Part shown: piece after piece, positions 24,601-35,484 of the stretch
Numbering within the stretch: the stretch's first letter is position 1
How the letters are laid out: each line of letters opens with the position of its first letter
DNA from: Mytilus galloprovincialis
Lineage: Eukaryota; Mollusca; Bivalvia; Mytilida; Mytilidae
DNA length: 64,000 bases
Direction of reading: 5' to 3'
Assembly: GCF_965363235.1 (NCBI RefSeq)
Contig: NC_134845.1
Coordinates: 9,362,101-9,426,100 of the forward strand
Made by a program: the position numbers and the translations under genes
Notes under the pieces: model-generated
What the model saw: only the letters and a program-made list of their open reading frames with translations
Database searches by the model: none
What the model was told of the DNA's origin: nothing

Positions 24601-27600
24601 ACCCACTTATTACGTGTATGACTAAAAAAAAGACATCAATATCAGCCCAAGGGCCTTTAGGCCCGAGGGATGATATTGGTCGAGGGTGATACGGCATGTG
24701 ATACGGATTTGCCATGTATTATACACTTTATCATATATTTCAACAGAAGAGTATTATATTATATGAACTGTTTTCTGATCCATAGCACTGGGTTACCTTC
24801 AGTTCTACTTTTGTCTTGTTTCAAAGGCCTTAAAAAACTGCTCAATTACTTATCCGAAGCACCTGGGTTACCTTACAATTTGCGTGCTGTTGTTTTAAAA
24901 ATATTTTGTTTATTATTGTATTAATTTGTGTGTTTTGTATTTTTCATAGTTGCATTTAGTGTGCCAAAAAATATGAAAACTTGACGTTCGTGACGTCACA
25001 TACAATATGAAAACTCGACGTTCGTGACGTCACATACCAAACAATGACGTCATTCAAAAAATTTACCTATTTTGAGGAAAATTTTTCTTAAGCAAAAAAA
25101 AAACCAAAACTGACTTTATGTAAAAAAAAACAAAAAAAAAAAACCAAACAAGGTAGGGGTGTTATAAAGGGTATGCGATAAAGGGTGCGCATCAAAGTTG
25201 CGCGATATGGATTAAACAGCAGGCTATTTATCACATATGCAAAACTACTGTATTTACTACTAAACAAATGATAAATGTATTTATTGTATAGCAATATAAT
25301 ATTTCCAACAGAAAGTAACCAAAAGTTAGCGTGCAATAAATTCTAATATTGCACTAGTGCATAAATATTCAAAATTCATGACGTCATCAACGACAAAATC
25401 TTAGTTTACACCAATTTTTACTTTTAAATATTATATTGCTATACAATAAAAGGGTTATTGCATGAATATTGGGGAATATTGTCCCTCGTAGAACATATAT
25501 TGCACTCGCAAGATCGTGCAATATAAAATTCTACTCGGGACAATATTCCCCAATATTCATGCAATAACAATATAATATTAACATAATGAGAATGAAAATA
25601 ACATTTGATTAGGAACAGTTTATTACCGTCTTTGACCAGGACACCGAAGTCTTCTGTACTAGCTGTCCCAGTACAGTAGGTAGATGTTGAACTGGATATT
25701 GTGTCTGTATCAGCAAGAACAGTATATCTTCCTCCATCTGACGTCTCTGTACCTTTAACAAATCATTATAAGAGACGTACAATGAACCATGTACTACAAC
25801 TTAAAAAAACAAATATGTGAACTTTTAAATAGAATTCAGAAGATAAACATACGCTAAAACCGAGTTATGTACAGTTAAAAAAAGTACTGTGGATAATATA
25901 TGATATCAAAACAAAGTTTATTTTCCAGAATGAGCAAAGTAAATATAGAAGCAGTGATGGTTCTTAGTTGTAGTAAGATAAAGCTTATGACACCGGTTTT
26001 ATAAAAGAGCATAACTCATTATATAGTTCACTTAAACAACTAAAACCATAACCATCAAATAAGAATCATTTAACTTGTTGATCATTTGATTTATTTAATT
26101 TGATCACTTGTTCATTATCAACCACATTTCAATTTTTTAATATCTTAAATCACAATTTGTCATCATCATTGTTTAGATGTGTGTCTAATGTAAACACATT
26201 TTGCTCGTTTGTGGTTCATGTCGACAACAAAAATACTATACTTTACTGCGAAGAACAACAACAAAAATACTATACTTTACTGCGAAGAACAACAACAAAA
26301 ATACTATACTTTACTGCGAAGAACAATAAACATGCACACGTAAACGGAGATAATATAGGATAATAAACTGATGAGGGACGACATAGTGCTGGTTTTTCTC
26401 TAGTGGATACCAACTCTTAAAGAGCTAGTATCGAATTCAGTAAGGCCACACCAATTTAATTTCTTGTTCTACGGATTTTTGGACTCCAAAATTTGGGGCG
26501 AGTGAGCGATTTGAAAATTTTAATAAAAAAATATTTCATTTGCAAATTTTTGAGGCGAAGCTTGAAAAGTAAAGGCGAGCGATTATAATTTTTTTTTTGT
26601 CAACATAAAATAGTAGGTTTTGACAATATTAAAGCTTGATTTCTCACTTGTACTTTGACATTTCTTTAATTTCTGAAGTATTTTTTCCCTGTTCACCAAG
26701 AAATAATTAAATCTGGTCTATGTATGTGTGACTGACAATGAGACAATTCTCCATCCAAGTCATAATCAGTTTGGGGACAACCCCTTAATGTTATAAATAT
26801 CCCTTTTACATGTTTTTATGAGGGATCAATATAAGTTATAATATATTTGTTTGTACAAAAGGGCTCATATTTTCTCAAAGAACTATATATCTATCTGGTA
26901 TTAAATGGTCAAAACATGTCCAAGAATTTTGTAATATTCCTGGACTTGAACCATATTAACACATTTACTTTAACAGTTTAATATTATTCAAAATAAGTGG
27001 ACCCCTCTTTTAGAAAAAGTTTTTTAAAATATGATGCAACTCTCCTCTTTTTGAGTACAAAATTCTAAGTTTTCAAAGGTTTTGTATAGAAGAACTATAC
27101 AAATCCTTGGTATTTCTATTTTCTTTTCTACATCAGTAAAATGACCCCTTGTCTGAGGGAGGGTTGTTCTCAACCTGATAATAACAAACACAGGTCAAAG
27201 TACGGCCTTTTACACAGGGCTTTGATACAGACCAAACAGCAGGCTATAAAGGACCCCAGAATTATTAGCGTACACAATTCGAACAGGAAAACCAACGATA
27301 TAATTTATATATCATGTATATCCAAACGGGAAAATACCAATGAACTGATGAACAACATCAACAAACGATAACTGCTTAACGACAGGCCCCCCAATCAATC
27401 AGGACAGGTGCATAAACATGCAGCGGCTATGGATAGTTTTGTTTCGCCAGCATACAATATAATTGCAGTTGAAGGCAAATCCTTCAGACGTTCTTTGTAC
27501 TTTATTCTAACAACGAACATTTTTTGATAGGGAATATAAGTAAGGGGGGAAGTAACCAATTTTTTGTTCTTTACAGGTATTCCCGCTGATATAAATTTAT

Positions 27601-30600
27601 ATCGGAGCACTCCCGCTTTAGATAAATAGGTTTCATGCTGAAACAAATATAATTCTCACAGATATTTACAAAGTGTGGTGGGGTGCTTGTATGTTTAAAA
27701 TCGTTATATACAGGTTAGACTGTGTTTTTAAAAACAAATGTTGATATCTTTTTATAATATTTACAAAAAAACGGTGCGGGAAATGGACATGATTACATTT
27801 CCGGATGCGGGAAGCGGGAATATAAAAAAAATAAAAAAATTCTGTTTTGAAAAAAATAGGTGCGGGCGGGTCCGTCGAACAGGGAATCAAATTGGTGTGG
27901 CCTAACAGTCAATATGCAATATTAAATGTTCATGTCATGGGAATGCTATATTTCATAGGTATCTCTATGAAGGAATGCAGTTTAAACATTTATGTATGTG
28001 TTATTTATTTTTCCTCAACAAATATATTAACGTTATCGTATATTTGATACCCCATTGTAAAAAGGTGTTGTTTAATTTTAAATGCTCAATTGTATTTATT
28101 TTAGACGAAAAGCAATTTGGGTAATTTCCCTTTCAATGGTTTTGTCAATTGTCTGTAAGGATTTTGTGTCGTGAATTATACGCCATATTCATGTCTTTGT
28201 TCCTCACTAAAACCTTGATTAAGGTTTTTGAAAGTTGTGTATAAAGTATGGAAAACTATTAAACTACTATCTTTTATAGGTATGTTCTTTTGAAGAAAAA
28301 TCACTCACCCCCTTTGCGATAATACATGTAGCTATTTGTAGACTTCTCAGTTATTGATATACAAATCAGTGCGAAGTAATTTTTGCCAAATCCTGAGGCT
28401 GTTCCAACGGTTCTGTAAAACACAAAAATCACTGATTTTCAACTTATATAAATTTACATTCATTGTAGGATAACTGTTGCTTCAGACAAATTGTTCCGCA
28501 TTTCTTTTTTTTTCTAAGTGGAGCAGGATCTGCTTACCCTTCCGGAGCACCTGAGATCACCCCTAGTTTTTTGGTGGGGTTCGTGTTGTTTATTCTTTAG
28601 TTTTCTATGTTGTGTCGTGTGTGCTGTTGTTTGTTTGTCTTTTTCATTTTTAGCCATGGCGTTGTCAGTTTGTTTTAGATTTATGAGTTTGACTGTCCCT
28701 TTGGTATCTTTCGTCCCTCTTTTAGCGCAAGTAGATTCTTAATTTTAAAGACTTCATCGACTAAACACCATTATAGCTTTAATGATGATCACTATACAAA
28801 TAACTGAAAAATATTCAATATTTGCAACAACTTCGACTAAATTATATTTATCCAAAATGCTGTTTACTTAATAATATAATTTAATATCCTCTCTACGACA
28901 TGACATGATATCGTGTCAACAACGATTTGAAAGGGTACACTATGCATATAAAACTAGAGGCTCTCAAGAGCCTGTGTCGCTCACCTTGGTCTATATGCAT
29001 ATTAAACAAGGGACACAGATAAATTCATGACAAATTGTATTTTGGTGATGGTGATGTGTTTTTAGATCTTACTTTACTGAACATTCTTGTTGCTACAATT
29101 ATCTATATCTATAATGAACTTTGCCCAGTAATTACAGTGGAAAATATTTTCTAAAAATTTACAAAAATTTACAAAAATTTATGAAAATTGTTAAAAGTTG
29201 ACTATTAAGGGCGATAACTCCATAAAGGGACATTTGAAAATTACTTAATTGTAGACCTTTCTTTGCTGAACATTATTGCTGTTTACAGTTCATCTCTATC
29301 TATAATAATATTCAAGATAATAACCAAAAACTACAAAATTTTATTTAAAATTACTATTTTGGGGGCAGAAACCCAACAAGAGGTTGTCTGATTTGTCTGA
29401 AAATTTCAGGGAAGATAGATCTTGATCTGATATACAATATTTTCCCATGACAGATTTGCTCTAAATGCTTTGGTTTCAGAGATATAAGCCAAAATCTACA
29501 TGTCACCCCCATGTACTATTTTTAGCCATGGCGGCCATCTTGGTTGGATGACCAGGTCACGCCACACATTTTTTAAACCAGTGACCCCAATGATGATTGT
29601 GGCCAAGTTTGGTTAAATTTGGCCCAGTAGTTTCAGAGGAGAAGATTTTTTTAAAGAATACTAAAATTTTTGAAAAATGGTTAAAAATTGACTATAAAGG
29701 TCAATAACTCCTTAAGGGGTCAACTAGCAATTTTTGTCATGTGAACCATTTTTTGTAGATCTTAATTTGCTGAACATTATTGCTGTTTACAATTTATTTC
29801 TATCCATAATAATATTCAAAATAATAACCAAAAACTGCAAAATGTTTCTTAAAATTACTAATTTGGTGGCAGCAACCCAACAACAGGTTGTCTGATATGT
29901 CTGAAAATTTCAGGCCAGATAGATCTTGACCTAATAAACAATTTTACCCATGTCAGATTTGCTCTAAATGTATTGGTTTCAGAGTTGTAAGCCAAAATCT
30001 ACATTTTACCCCTATGTTCTATTTTTAGCCATGGCGGCCATCTTGGTTGGTTGGCCGGGTCACGCCACACATTTTTTAAACAAGATACCCCAATGATGAT
30101 TGTGGCCAAGTTTGGTTAAATTTGGCCTAGTAGTTTCAGAAGAGAAGATTTTTGTAAAAGTTGGACGACGGACGACGACGACGGACGACGGACGACGACG
30201 ACGGACGCCGGACGCAAAGTGATTAGAAAAGCTCACTTGGCCCTTCGGGCCAGGTGAACTAAAAATGTGTAAGCTCAATGTAAAGTGCAAGACAAAATAT
30301 GCGTACAGTATAGGAAAATATAAAATGTATTTTTACTTGACACGAAACTGGTGAAAAGCTCGGCGAGCCTAGGTTTTAACATATTATAAAGCTCGTGAAA
30401 TAAGTCTTATGCGTTCTTACTCGGCACGAATATTGTATAGATAATGGAATCGCCAGACAGATGGAACAATATTTATTACCGTTAACACTAGTAGCATTAA
30501 CGTTACAATTTTTGAAGCACAAAGACAAAACCGAGAAATCTTTTTGCCCGAACAATTAAAATGTATTTATAAAAAATATTGATCAATTATTTACTTTTAA

Positions 30601-32564
30601 AATAATGAATCCAAGAATCTGTGATTTTGCCACGGCATATATCTTAATTTTGCACAAATGTATAGAAATAAGAAGATGCAGTATGAATGCCTACGAGACA
30701 ACTATTTAAATTTAGTACCGGAGAAAAATCTGTGAAACGGGAATAGGTCCCTATATGGTCTTCAACAATGAGCAAAACCCATGCCATGTTATAATCTATA
30801 AAACCTGTGTTCAGTTCAGGAGGAAATGATCAAACTTAATGAATCGTGAATTTAAAAAAAACAAACTAATAGACTTCTTTCTAAAAATTGAAAGAAAACT
30901 GGGATCCATCTGTATCCAATTTTCCATTTCCTGAAAACCATGAATTGAAAAGTAACGCGCCATTATACCGAACAGAATTTTAGATATTTTGGATATTTGT
31001 TAAACCTAGATATTTGTTTGAGGTGAAACAAAGGTTTATCTAGGGCTAAAAAAACCAACACAAAAGCGGTCGAAAACATTAAAAAAATTTTTTTTTCATT
31101 ATTTCCGATTTATTTTATGTCGGTGCCATTTATAAATGATTACATGGAATGGTCTATGCGGAGAGAGTTTTGCTCAGAAAATTATCGGCATGCTTTATGC
31201 AAAACACAATGAACGAAACATAAATATGATATACATAAAAAAAGACAACCACTGAATAAAAGTATCCTGACTTAGAAACATACACATACAGAATGTGCCG
31301 GGGTTGGACTTATTTGCTGGCACCGAACCCTCCCCTTTTCCTGATGTTACAATACAACAGTTCAGAATATAAATCAGGGCTTAACTAATGCATATGTTTG
31401 AATTATACCGATTGTCAGCTTAATCTTACTGAAATAACGGATCATTGGAGTATGCGGAGCAAATTTTGCATTGGCGTATTAGTTTTGAGTAAACCAGCGC
31501 TTACCCCATAAAGCAATGGTCAAGAGAAAATTCTGCATTATGTCATTCAAAAAAATTTTAAACCATCTGTTTTTTAGAATAATGAGATGCTCACAACACT
31601 TTTTTTTTCGTTTTTTGGAATTCAGACGAAAACATACCTAAAAACCAACACTCCACTAGAGCTGAGAACACATGTAAACTCTGTCTGTGTTGTACCAAAA
31701 AATGACAAGGTCCATCCTGTTGTCACTTTCTTTTCACTCTGTGAAAATGTTATCATTCCATTGGACGACTCCTCGTGGAAGTAACTATCATACCACTGTC
31801 CATCCCAGACCGACGGCCAGTGGGAACATGCAGTATCTGTAATATAATAACTTTCATATATAAAGGAGGTAACTATTATACCAATGTCCATCCCAGACCG
31901 ACGGCCAGTGGGAACATGCAGTATCTGTAATATAGAATCGGAAGTAGCTATAACACCACTGTCCACCAAGACTGATTGCCAGTGAATGCAAGTATAGTAT
32001 CTGCACAATATTATACAGTTCATATTCATGAGGAAATCAATACCATACCACTGTCCATCCCGTTATTAAGGCCAGTGGAAATAAACAGCATCTGTTAAAT
32101 ATATCCGTCCGTTCAAATTATAAAGATAGAAGTCAACATATATTGTAAACTTGCCGGTACAGCGCTTGTTTCTTTCCGTATACTCAGTAAATCCCACTTG
32201 ATATATATATTCAGTGTAGTAGTGATACAAAGTAGGTACGGAGCAGATGTGAGCTGTGCAATGAAGATTGCAAATATTTATATTGTTGCGATTTTTTTAT
32301 CAACTGAAATGCGCATATTTAGTTGGTGAAACGAAACGTGTCCATTAGTTTGAGTTTGTTCTACTGTTTTGTTATACATAATGTTGTCTTATCACAACGT
32401 AGATATTCATACTACAATGTTATTACAAAACATTAATCAAATACAATATTTGATAGTTTTGATTATTACAAAAGAATAAGGTGTTTATTACCGCATACAA
32501 TATACATACCGGAAATTCTAACGAAAATTCCTAAAAACACTACCAGCTTTATTAAGAATTCCAT
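21682..32564 (-). CDS. Gene A: paralogous membrane-protein gene (DUF7042-7045-like ectodomain), 7 exons seen
   Basis: Exons on the minus strand: 32510-32564 (signal peptide MEFLIKLVVFLGIFVRISG, donor GTATG), 31638-31836 (DTACSHWPSVWDGQWYDSYF... TTGWTLSFFG...FTCV), 28309-28412, 25627-25752 (STYCTGTAS...FGVLVKDG), 24117-24296 (YGDVAITLPNPFLGIYNYTF...CTDQTLVKLNTSLC), 22781-22884 (DNRQFHCVAYAESGSTYYIA) and 21682-21805 (IVTASTDPGSCKVGQTSSSR). All have GT/AG borders. Phases (1,2,1,1,1,0,1) equal those of gene B; exon 3 is 104 nt in both. The ectodomain pattern (C-x-x-P/W-W-x-G-x-W near the start) recalls DUF7042-7045 proteins of molluscs and arthropods, function unknown to me. The transmembrane and tail exons were not found; they may lie beyond the Polinton, be lost, or be too diverged. 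Confidence 0.75.
22285..22307. repeat. (CA)n microsatellite
   Basis: An uninterrupted CA run of about ten units in a gene A intron. Confidence 0.8.
22357..22379. repeat. (GATT)n microsatellite
   Basis: ATGATTGATTGATTGATTGATG, about five units. Confidence 0.8.
24638..24677. repeat. Strong hairpin at the edge of a dispersed repeat
   Basis: AATATCA, CCC and GGGCCT pair with AGGCCC, GGG and TGATATT around a TT loop. It opens a repeat-like stretch extending to about 25340, in a gene A intron. Confidence 0.55.
24968..25055. repeat. Two tandem copies of a CRE-containing unit
   Basis: ATATGAAAACTTGACGTTCG + TGACGTCACATAC, then the same with one change (ACTCGACG). Each copy carries the palindrome TGACGTCA. 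A third follows in AATGACGTCATT, and a fourth is at about 25379-25386 inside the adjoining MITE. Confidence 0.65.
25280..25568. mobile_element. AT-rich foldback/MITE composite
   Basis: A 25-bp perfect inverted repeat (25280-25304 and 25426-25450, starting TTTATTGTATAGCAATATAA) encloses 121 bp. Directly next to it a second, 32-bp perfect inverted repeat (25454-25485 and 25537-25568, starting GTTATTGCATGAATATTGGG) forms a near-complete 115-bp hairpin. A second, partly deleted copy is at about 62818-63066. Confidence 0.75.
26218..26325. repeat. 34-bp minisatellite, about three copies
   Basis: Unit begins GAACAACAACAAAAATACTA and ends TACTTTACTGCGAA. It lies in gene A intron 3. Confidence 0.85.
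26444..27902. mobile_element. Harbinger-like non-autonomous DNA transposon (1459 bp)
   Basis: The left end GGCCACACCAATTTAATTTC matches the reverse complement of the right end, GGCCACACCAATTTGATTCC, over about 33 bp. Both ends are bordered by TAA (26441-26443 and 27903-27905), a TWA target duplication typical of PIF/Harbinger. No transposase frame remains. The interior appears mosaic, with a fragment of another dispersed repeat near 27180-27420. Confidence 0.7.
28510..28730 (+). repeat. Dispersed repeat, second copy of the 3541-3775 family
   Basis: GGAGCAGGATCTGCTTACCC, TTCCGGAGCACCTGAGATCA, GGGTTCGTGTTG, TTTTCTATGTTGTGTCGTGT and TTTGGTATCTTTCGTCCCTC occur in the same order as in the first copy and are better preserved here. 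Confidence 0.6.
28954..30262. mobile_element. Bivalve dispersed element with hairpin at each end and internal duplication
   Basis: The left end reads CTAGAGGCTCTCAAGAGCCT (hairpin AGGCTCT/AGAGCCT). The right end reads TTGGCCCTTCGGGCCAGGTG + AACTAA (hairpin TGGCCC/GGGCCA followed by CTAA). A block with GACTATTAAGGGCGATAACTCC and GCCATGGCGGCCATCTTGGT is present twice about 490 bp apart (near 29200-29560 and 29690-30040). A (GACGACGGAC)n run is at about 30161-30212. Hairpin followed by CTRR recalls Helitron 3' ends, but class is unproven. It lies in gene A intron 2. Confidence 0.6.
30650..31335. repeat. Fragments of a common mussel dispersed repeat
   Basis: GATGCAGTATGAATGCCTAC...CAACAATGAGCAAAACCCATG (30675-30785) and GACAACCACTGAATAAAAGT...CTGACTT...TGTGCCGGGGTT (31243-31307) match parts of the better copy at 33950-34260. 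Confidence 0.5.
31838..32095 (-). repeat. Tandem partial copies of gene A exon 2 with its splice acceptor
   Basis: Upstream of exon 2 (31638-31836) three further copies of its 5' part lie at about 31865-31930, 31945-32005 and 32041-32095. Each holds, on the minus strand, an acceptor-like TTACAG or TGCAG and a start of the form ATACTGCATGTTCCCACTGG...GGATGGACA. The nearest copy is almost identical to the exon; the farther two are progressively diverged. Confidence 0.75.
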
Positions 32565-33006
32565 TTGTTTTGCCAGTTATACAAGAACTATGATTAACTT
32601 GTCAACATTATTGCCGAAATTTGAAAAGATTTACAATAACAATTATTCTCTCTGCAATTTACATGGTTAAAGTCACCCAAAAAGTATAAATTTTTAATGT
32701 TAGAATTTCAAAACAAAACTGTATTCACTTGTTTCCAAAAACACAACAAGTAAATAAATAACATAACATTAACCTTTGTTGAAAAATCAGTGTTCATTTT
32801 TTTGGTTGATTTAAATTGTTAATGATACACATCTTTTAAATTGTTCATTGGCGATTGATTTCTTTAGTTATGATCTCAACTTACAGATATCGACTAAACA
32901 TAAATAATGGTATACAATTACGTTCGTTATGAATGATCAGGAATAACTTTCATTTTTAAAAGAACATGACGATTTTTTCTTTTTTTTTGCATTTTATTTA
33001 AGAATT

Positions 33007-33149
33007 GAATGCTGCTTTTTGTAAATTTATTGGGGTGTAAAAGCGTTGACCGAAGTACATTTTGTATGAGGCGCGGAAGCGCTTCATATTAAAAATGTGC
33101 GCACGGTCAACGCTTTTACAACCCTATAAAGTTACAAAAAGAAGCATTC
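33007..33149. mobile_element. Foldback element (143 bp)
   Basis: GAATGCTGCTTTTTGTAAAT...GGGGTGTAAAAGCGTTGACC pairs with GGTCAACGCTTTTACAACCC...GTTACAAAAAGAAGCATTC. The centre, GAGGCGCGGAAGCGCTTC, is itself palindromic. Confidence 0.7.
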
Positions 33150-33949
33150 AATACTTAGAATTACATTTTTTTTAGCTAGAATCATGAAAACACGATTTTT
33201 ATCAAGTTTTCATTTAATTCACCTGTGCACTTTATTGTTGGACCTCGTGTCATCATGAATGATAAATTTTATTGTCTGATGCAATTGTTTCAGGAATAGC
33301 ACGTGATGTGCAGTTAGCCAATCAGAATAACGTATTATAATGAAACATACATCTAATGTAATTATTTTCAGTACTCAAATAAAAAATCGACAATGAAACA
33401 CAACATATATAAATGCGTTACATCAAAACAATGCTATAAAATATAGATTTTATGCAGTCTTTCAGGTCTATATAATGATAAGGAAATGTCCATTATACTA
33501 GTAGTTCAAATGACGTAAATATAAACAATTATATGCTCAAACAATATGAAAAAAATCATAGCGTAAGGTCAGCTATAACAGAACCAAATTAACAAAATAT
33601 GCAACAATTCAAACTAGAAAACAACCGCCTATTTTAACAATACTTTCGTCGGACACACCAAGGCAACAACTGAATTAAAGTTTCTTTAACTGGATAGCCA
33701 AAGGAGAATGTGTCGGGATTAAATATATTGTTCAATTTCTCTCCTACACCAGCATCAGAATATTCATAAGATATTAGTATGCAGTTTCCATGGTAAATAC
33801 TGTAATAATTGTATTATACACTTAAAAGCGAGTAAGTATGTTTTTGGGAATGTAATTCAATTTGGTCATTTCCCAATTATTATCCTTTTACAATGTATAG
33901 TAAGTTTATGAGTAATTGTGGCCCGCTATTTTATTTCTATCAATCTTTA

Positions 33950-34260
33950 GATATAAAAAAGAAGATGTGGTATGATTGCCAATGAGACAACTATCCACAA
34001 AAGACCAAAATGACACAGACATTAACAACTATAGGTCACCGTACGGCCTTCAACAATGAGCAAAGCCCAAACCGCATAGTCAGCTATAATAGGCCCCGAT
34101 AAGACAATGTAAAACAATTCAAACGAGAAAACTAACGGCCTTATTTATGTAAAAAAAATAACGAAAAACAAATATGTAACACGTAAACAAACGACAACCA
34201 CTGAATTACAGGCTCCTGACTTGGGACAGGCACATACATAAATAATGTGGCGGGGTTATT
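33950..34260 (+). repeat. Common mussel dispersed repeat, best copy in the window
   Basis: AAGATGTGGTATGATTGCCA, ATGAGACAACTATCCACAAA, CACCGTACGGCCTTCAACAA, TGAGCAAAGCCC, CAACCACTGAATTACAGGCT, CCTGACTTGGGACAGGCACA and TGTGGCGGGGTT follow one another. Inverted copies are at 40175-40450 and 59520-59770, with fragments at 30650-31335, 50040-50260 and 61400-61550. I recall it as one of the most frequent Mytilus repeats; class unknown. Confidence 0.65.
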
Positions 34261-34544
34261 TAAATTCACCTTGTATATTTATCCGGGGTTATTTGTTCAT
34301 GATAAATGATCCTAAGAGAAACGTGGGTTCAGTTATTTTTAATATTAACTCAACTGCTAAAATGACTTCCATGTACATGTTTCACCCTGCCACATTTTTG
34401 GGTCTGTCCCAAGTCAAGATCATCTGGCATGTGTGATGTGTTAGTCCTGAATGAGTTTTTAATTTTTAGTTCATTTAAATATGTTTCTGAGTTTAGTGTG
34501 ACGTCCATTATCACTGAACTAGACATAAGTACACAATTTTATTT

Positions 34545-34680
34545 AGAGGCCAGCTGAGGACCACCTCCGGTGCGGCATTGAAGACCCATTAGAGGCCTTC
34601 GGCTGTAATATGCTCTTTGGTCGGGTTGTTGTCTCTTTGGCATATTCCCCATTTCCATTCTCAATTTTATGTTTGAGAAA
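34545..34680 (+). repeat. Dispersed repeat, second copy of the 3808-3946 family
   Basis: GAGGCCAGCTGAGGACCACC through TTGAAGACCCATTAGAGGCC to CCATTTCCATTCTCAATTTT. Confidence 0.55.
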
Positions 34681-35484
34681 TAGAAAGTGATCTGCGAATA
34701 ACCTTTTTCAATGCAAAATATACATTTATTCAGCGGGGCAGTGTAACACAGTGTACGTCATTTAGTGACTATTATATATATATACACGTAGGACGATGTG
34801 AACAATGTAACACCATAATTCACTTCACTAATTGATATTTTAAAATACATTTAAAATGCAAAAAACATTCCTACAATGATATATCTTTAATGACAACTTG
34901 TATTGTACGGTTTCAATGTAGACTGTATAACTTCGATTTCTCTCTGCTATGGTTTTACATTTCTTAAAAATAATTTCCAATAACTTTAAACACTTTCAGT
35001 TGCATTGATATACAGTTAAATTAAATAGATAAGAATACACATAAGTCTCTAGTATACAATTACAAAATATATTAGTCTTTTTAATCCTTTTAATGACAAT
35101 GTATGATTTTGATATTTTAAATCAAATTACATTCAATTACGGAGGTACAGACTGCAATAAAGATTAAAAGTGCATGTGTTTTAAAAAATGTGTATCAATC
35201 AGTCTATGGATACATTTTCACATATGAATATTAAAGCACTTGTATAATTTAAATCCTAAATATTAACAGAGATTTAGATTACTTTCGTTAATCCTGATTA
35301 ACTCGTCCAATACACTATTGTAACTATAGCCACCCGACGTCAGGACAGATCGGACACGATATTTAATGATGCCAATATGATTTAGTCATGGTATTATGAC
35401 AGATAAATAAACAATTCTGTGACTCGTCGAGTTTTCAACGTTTTCAGTAATATTGGTTATATACTTTGGACAGCTTAACACGCA

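Larger units (their letters stand above)
32565..35484. other. Intergenic region between divergent genes A and B
   Basis: About 2.9 kb that should hold both promoters. No further gene seen. It contains a foldback element (33007-33149) and two dispersed repeats (33950-34260, 34545-34680). A (TA)n run is near 34771-34785. Confidence 0.5.

Noticed and set aside
26100-26363. An 87-codon frame around 26218-26325
   Set aside because: Driven by the 34-bp minisatellite; no protein features.
30060-30290. A 76-codon frame at the end of the 28954-30262 element
   Set aside because: It consists of the (GACGACGGAC)n run and terminal hairpin of a dispersed repeat, not a protein.
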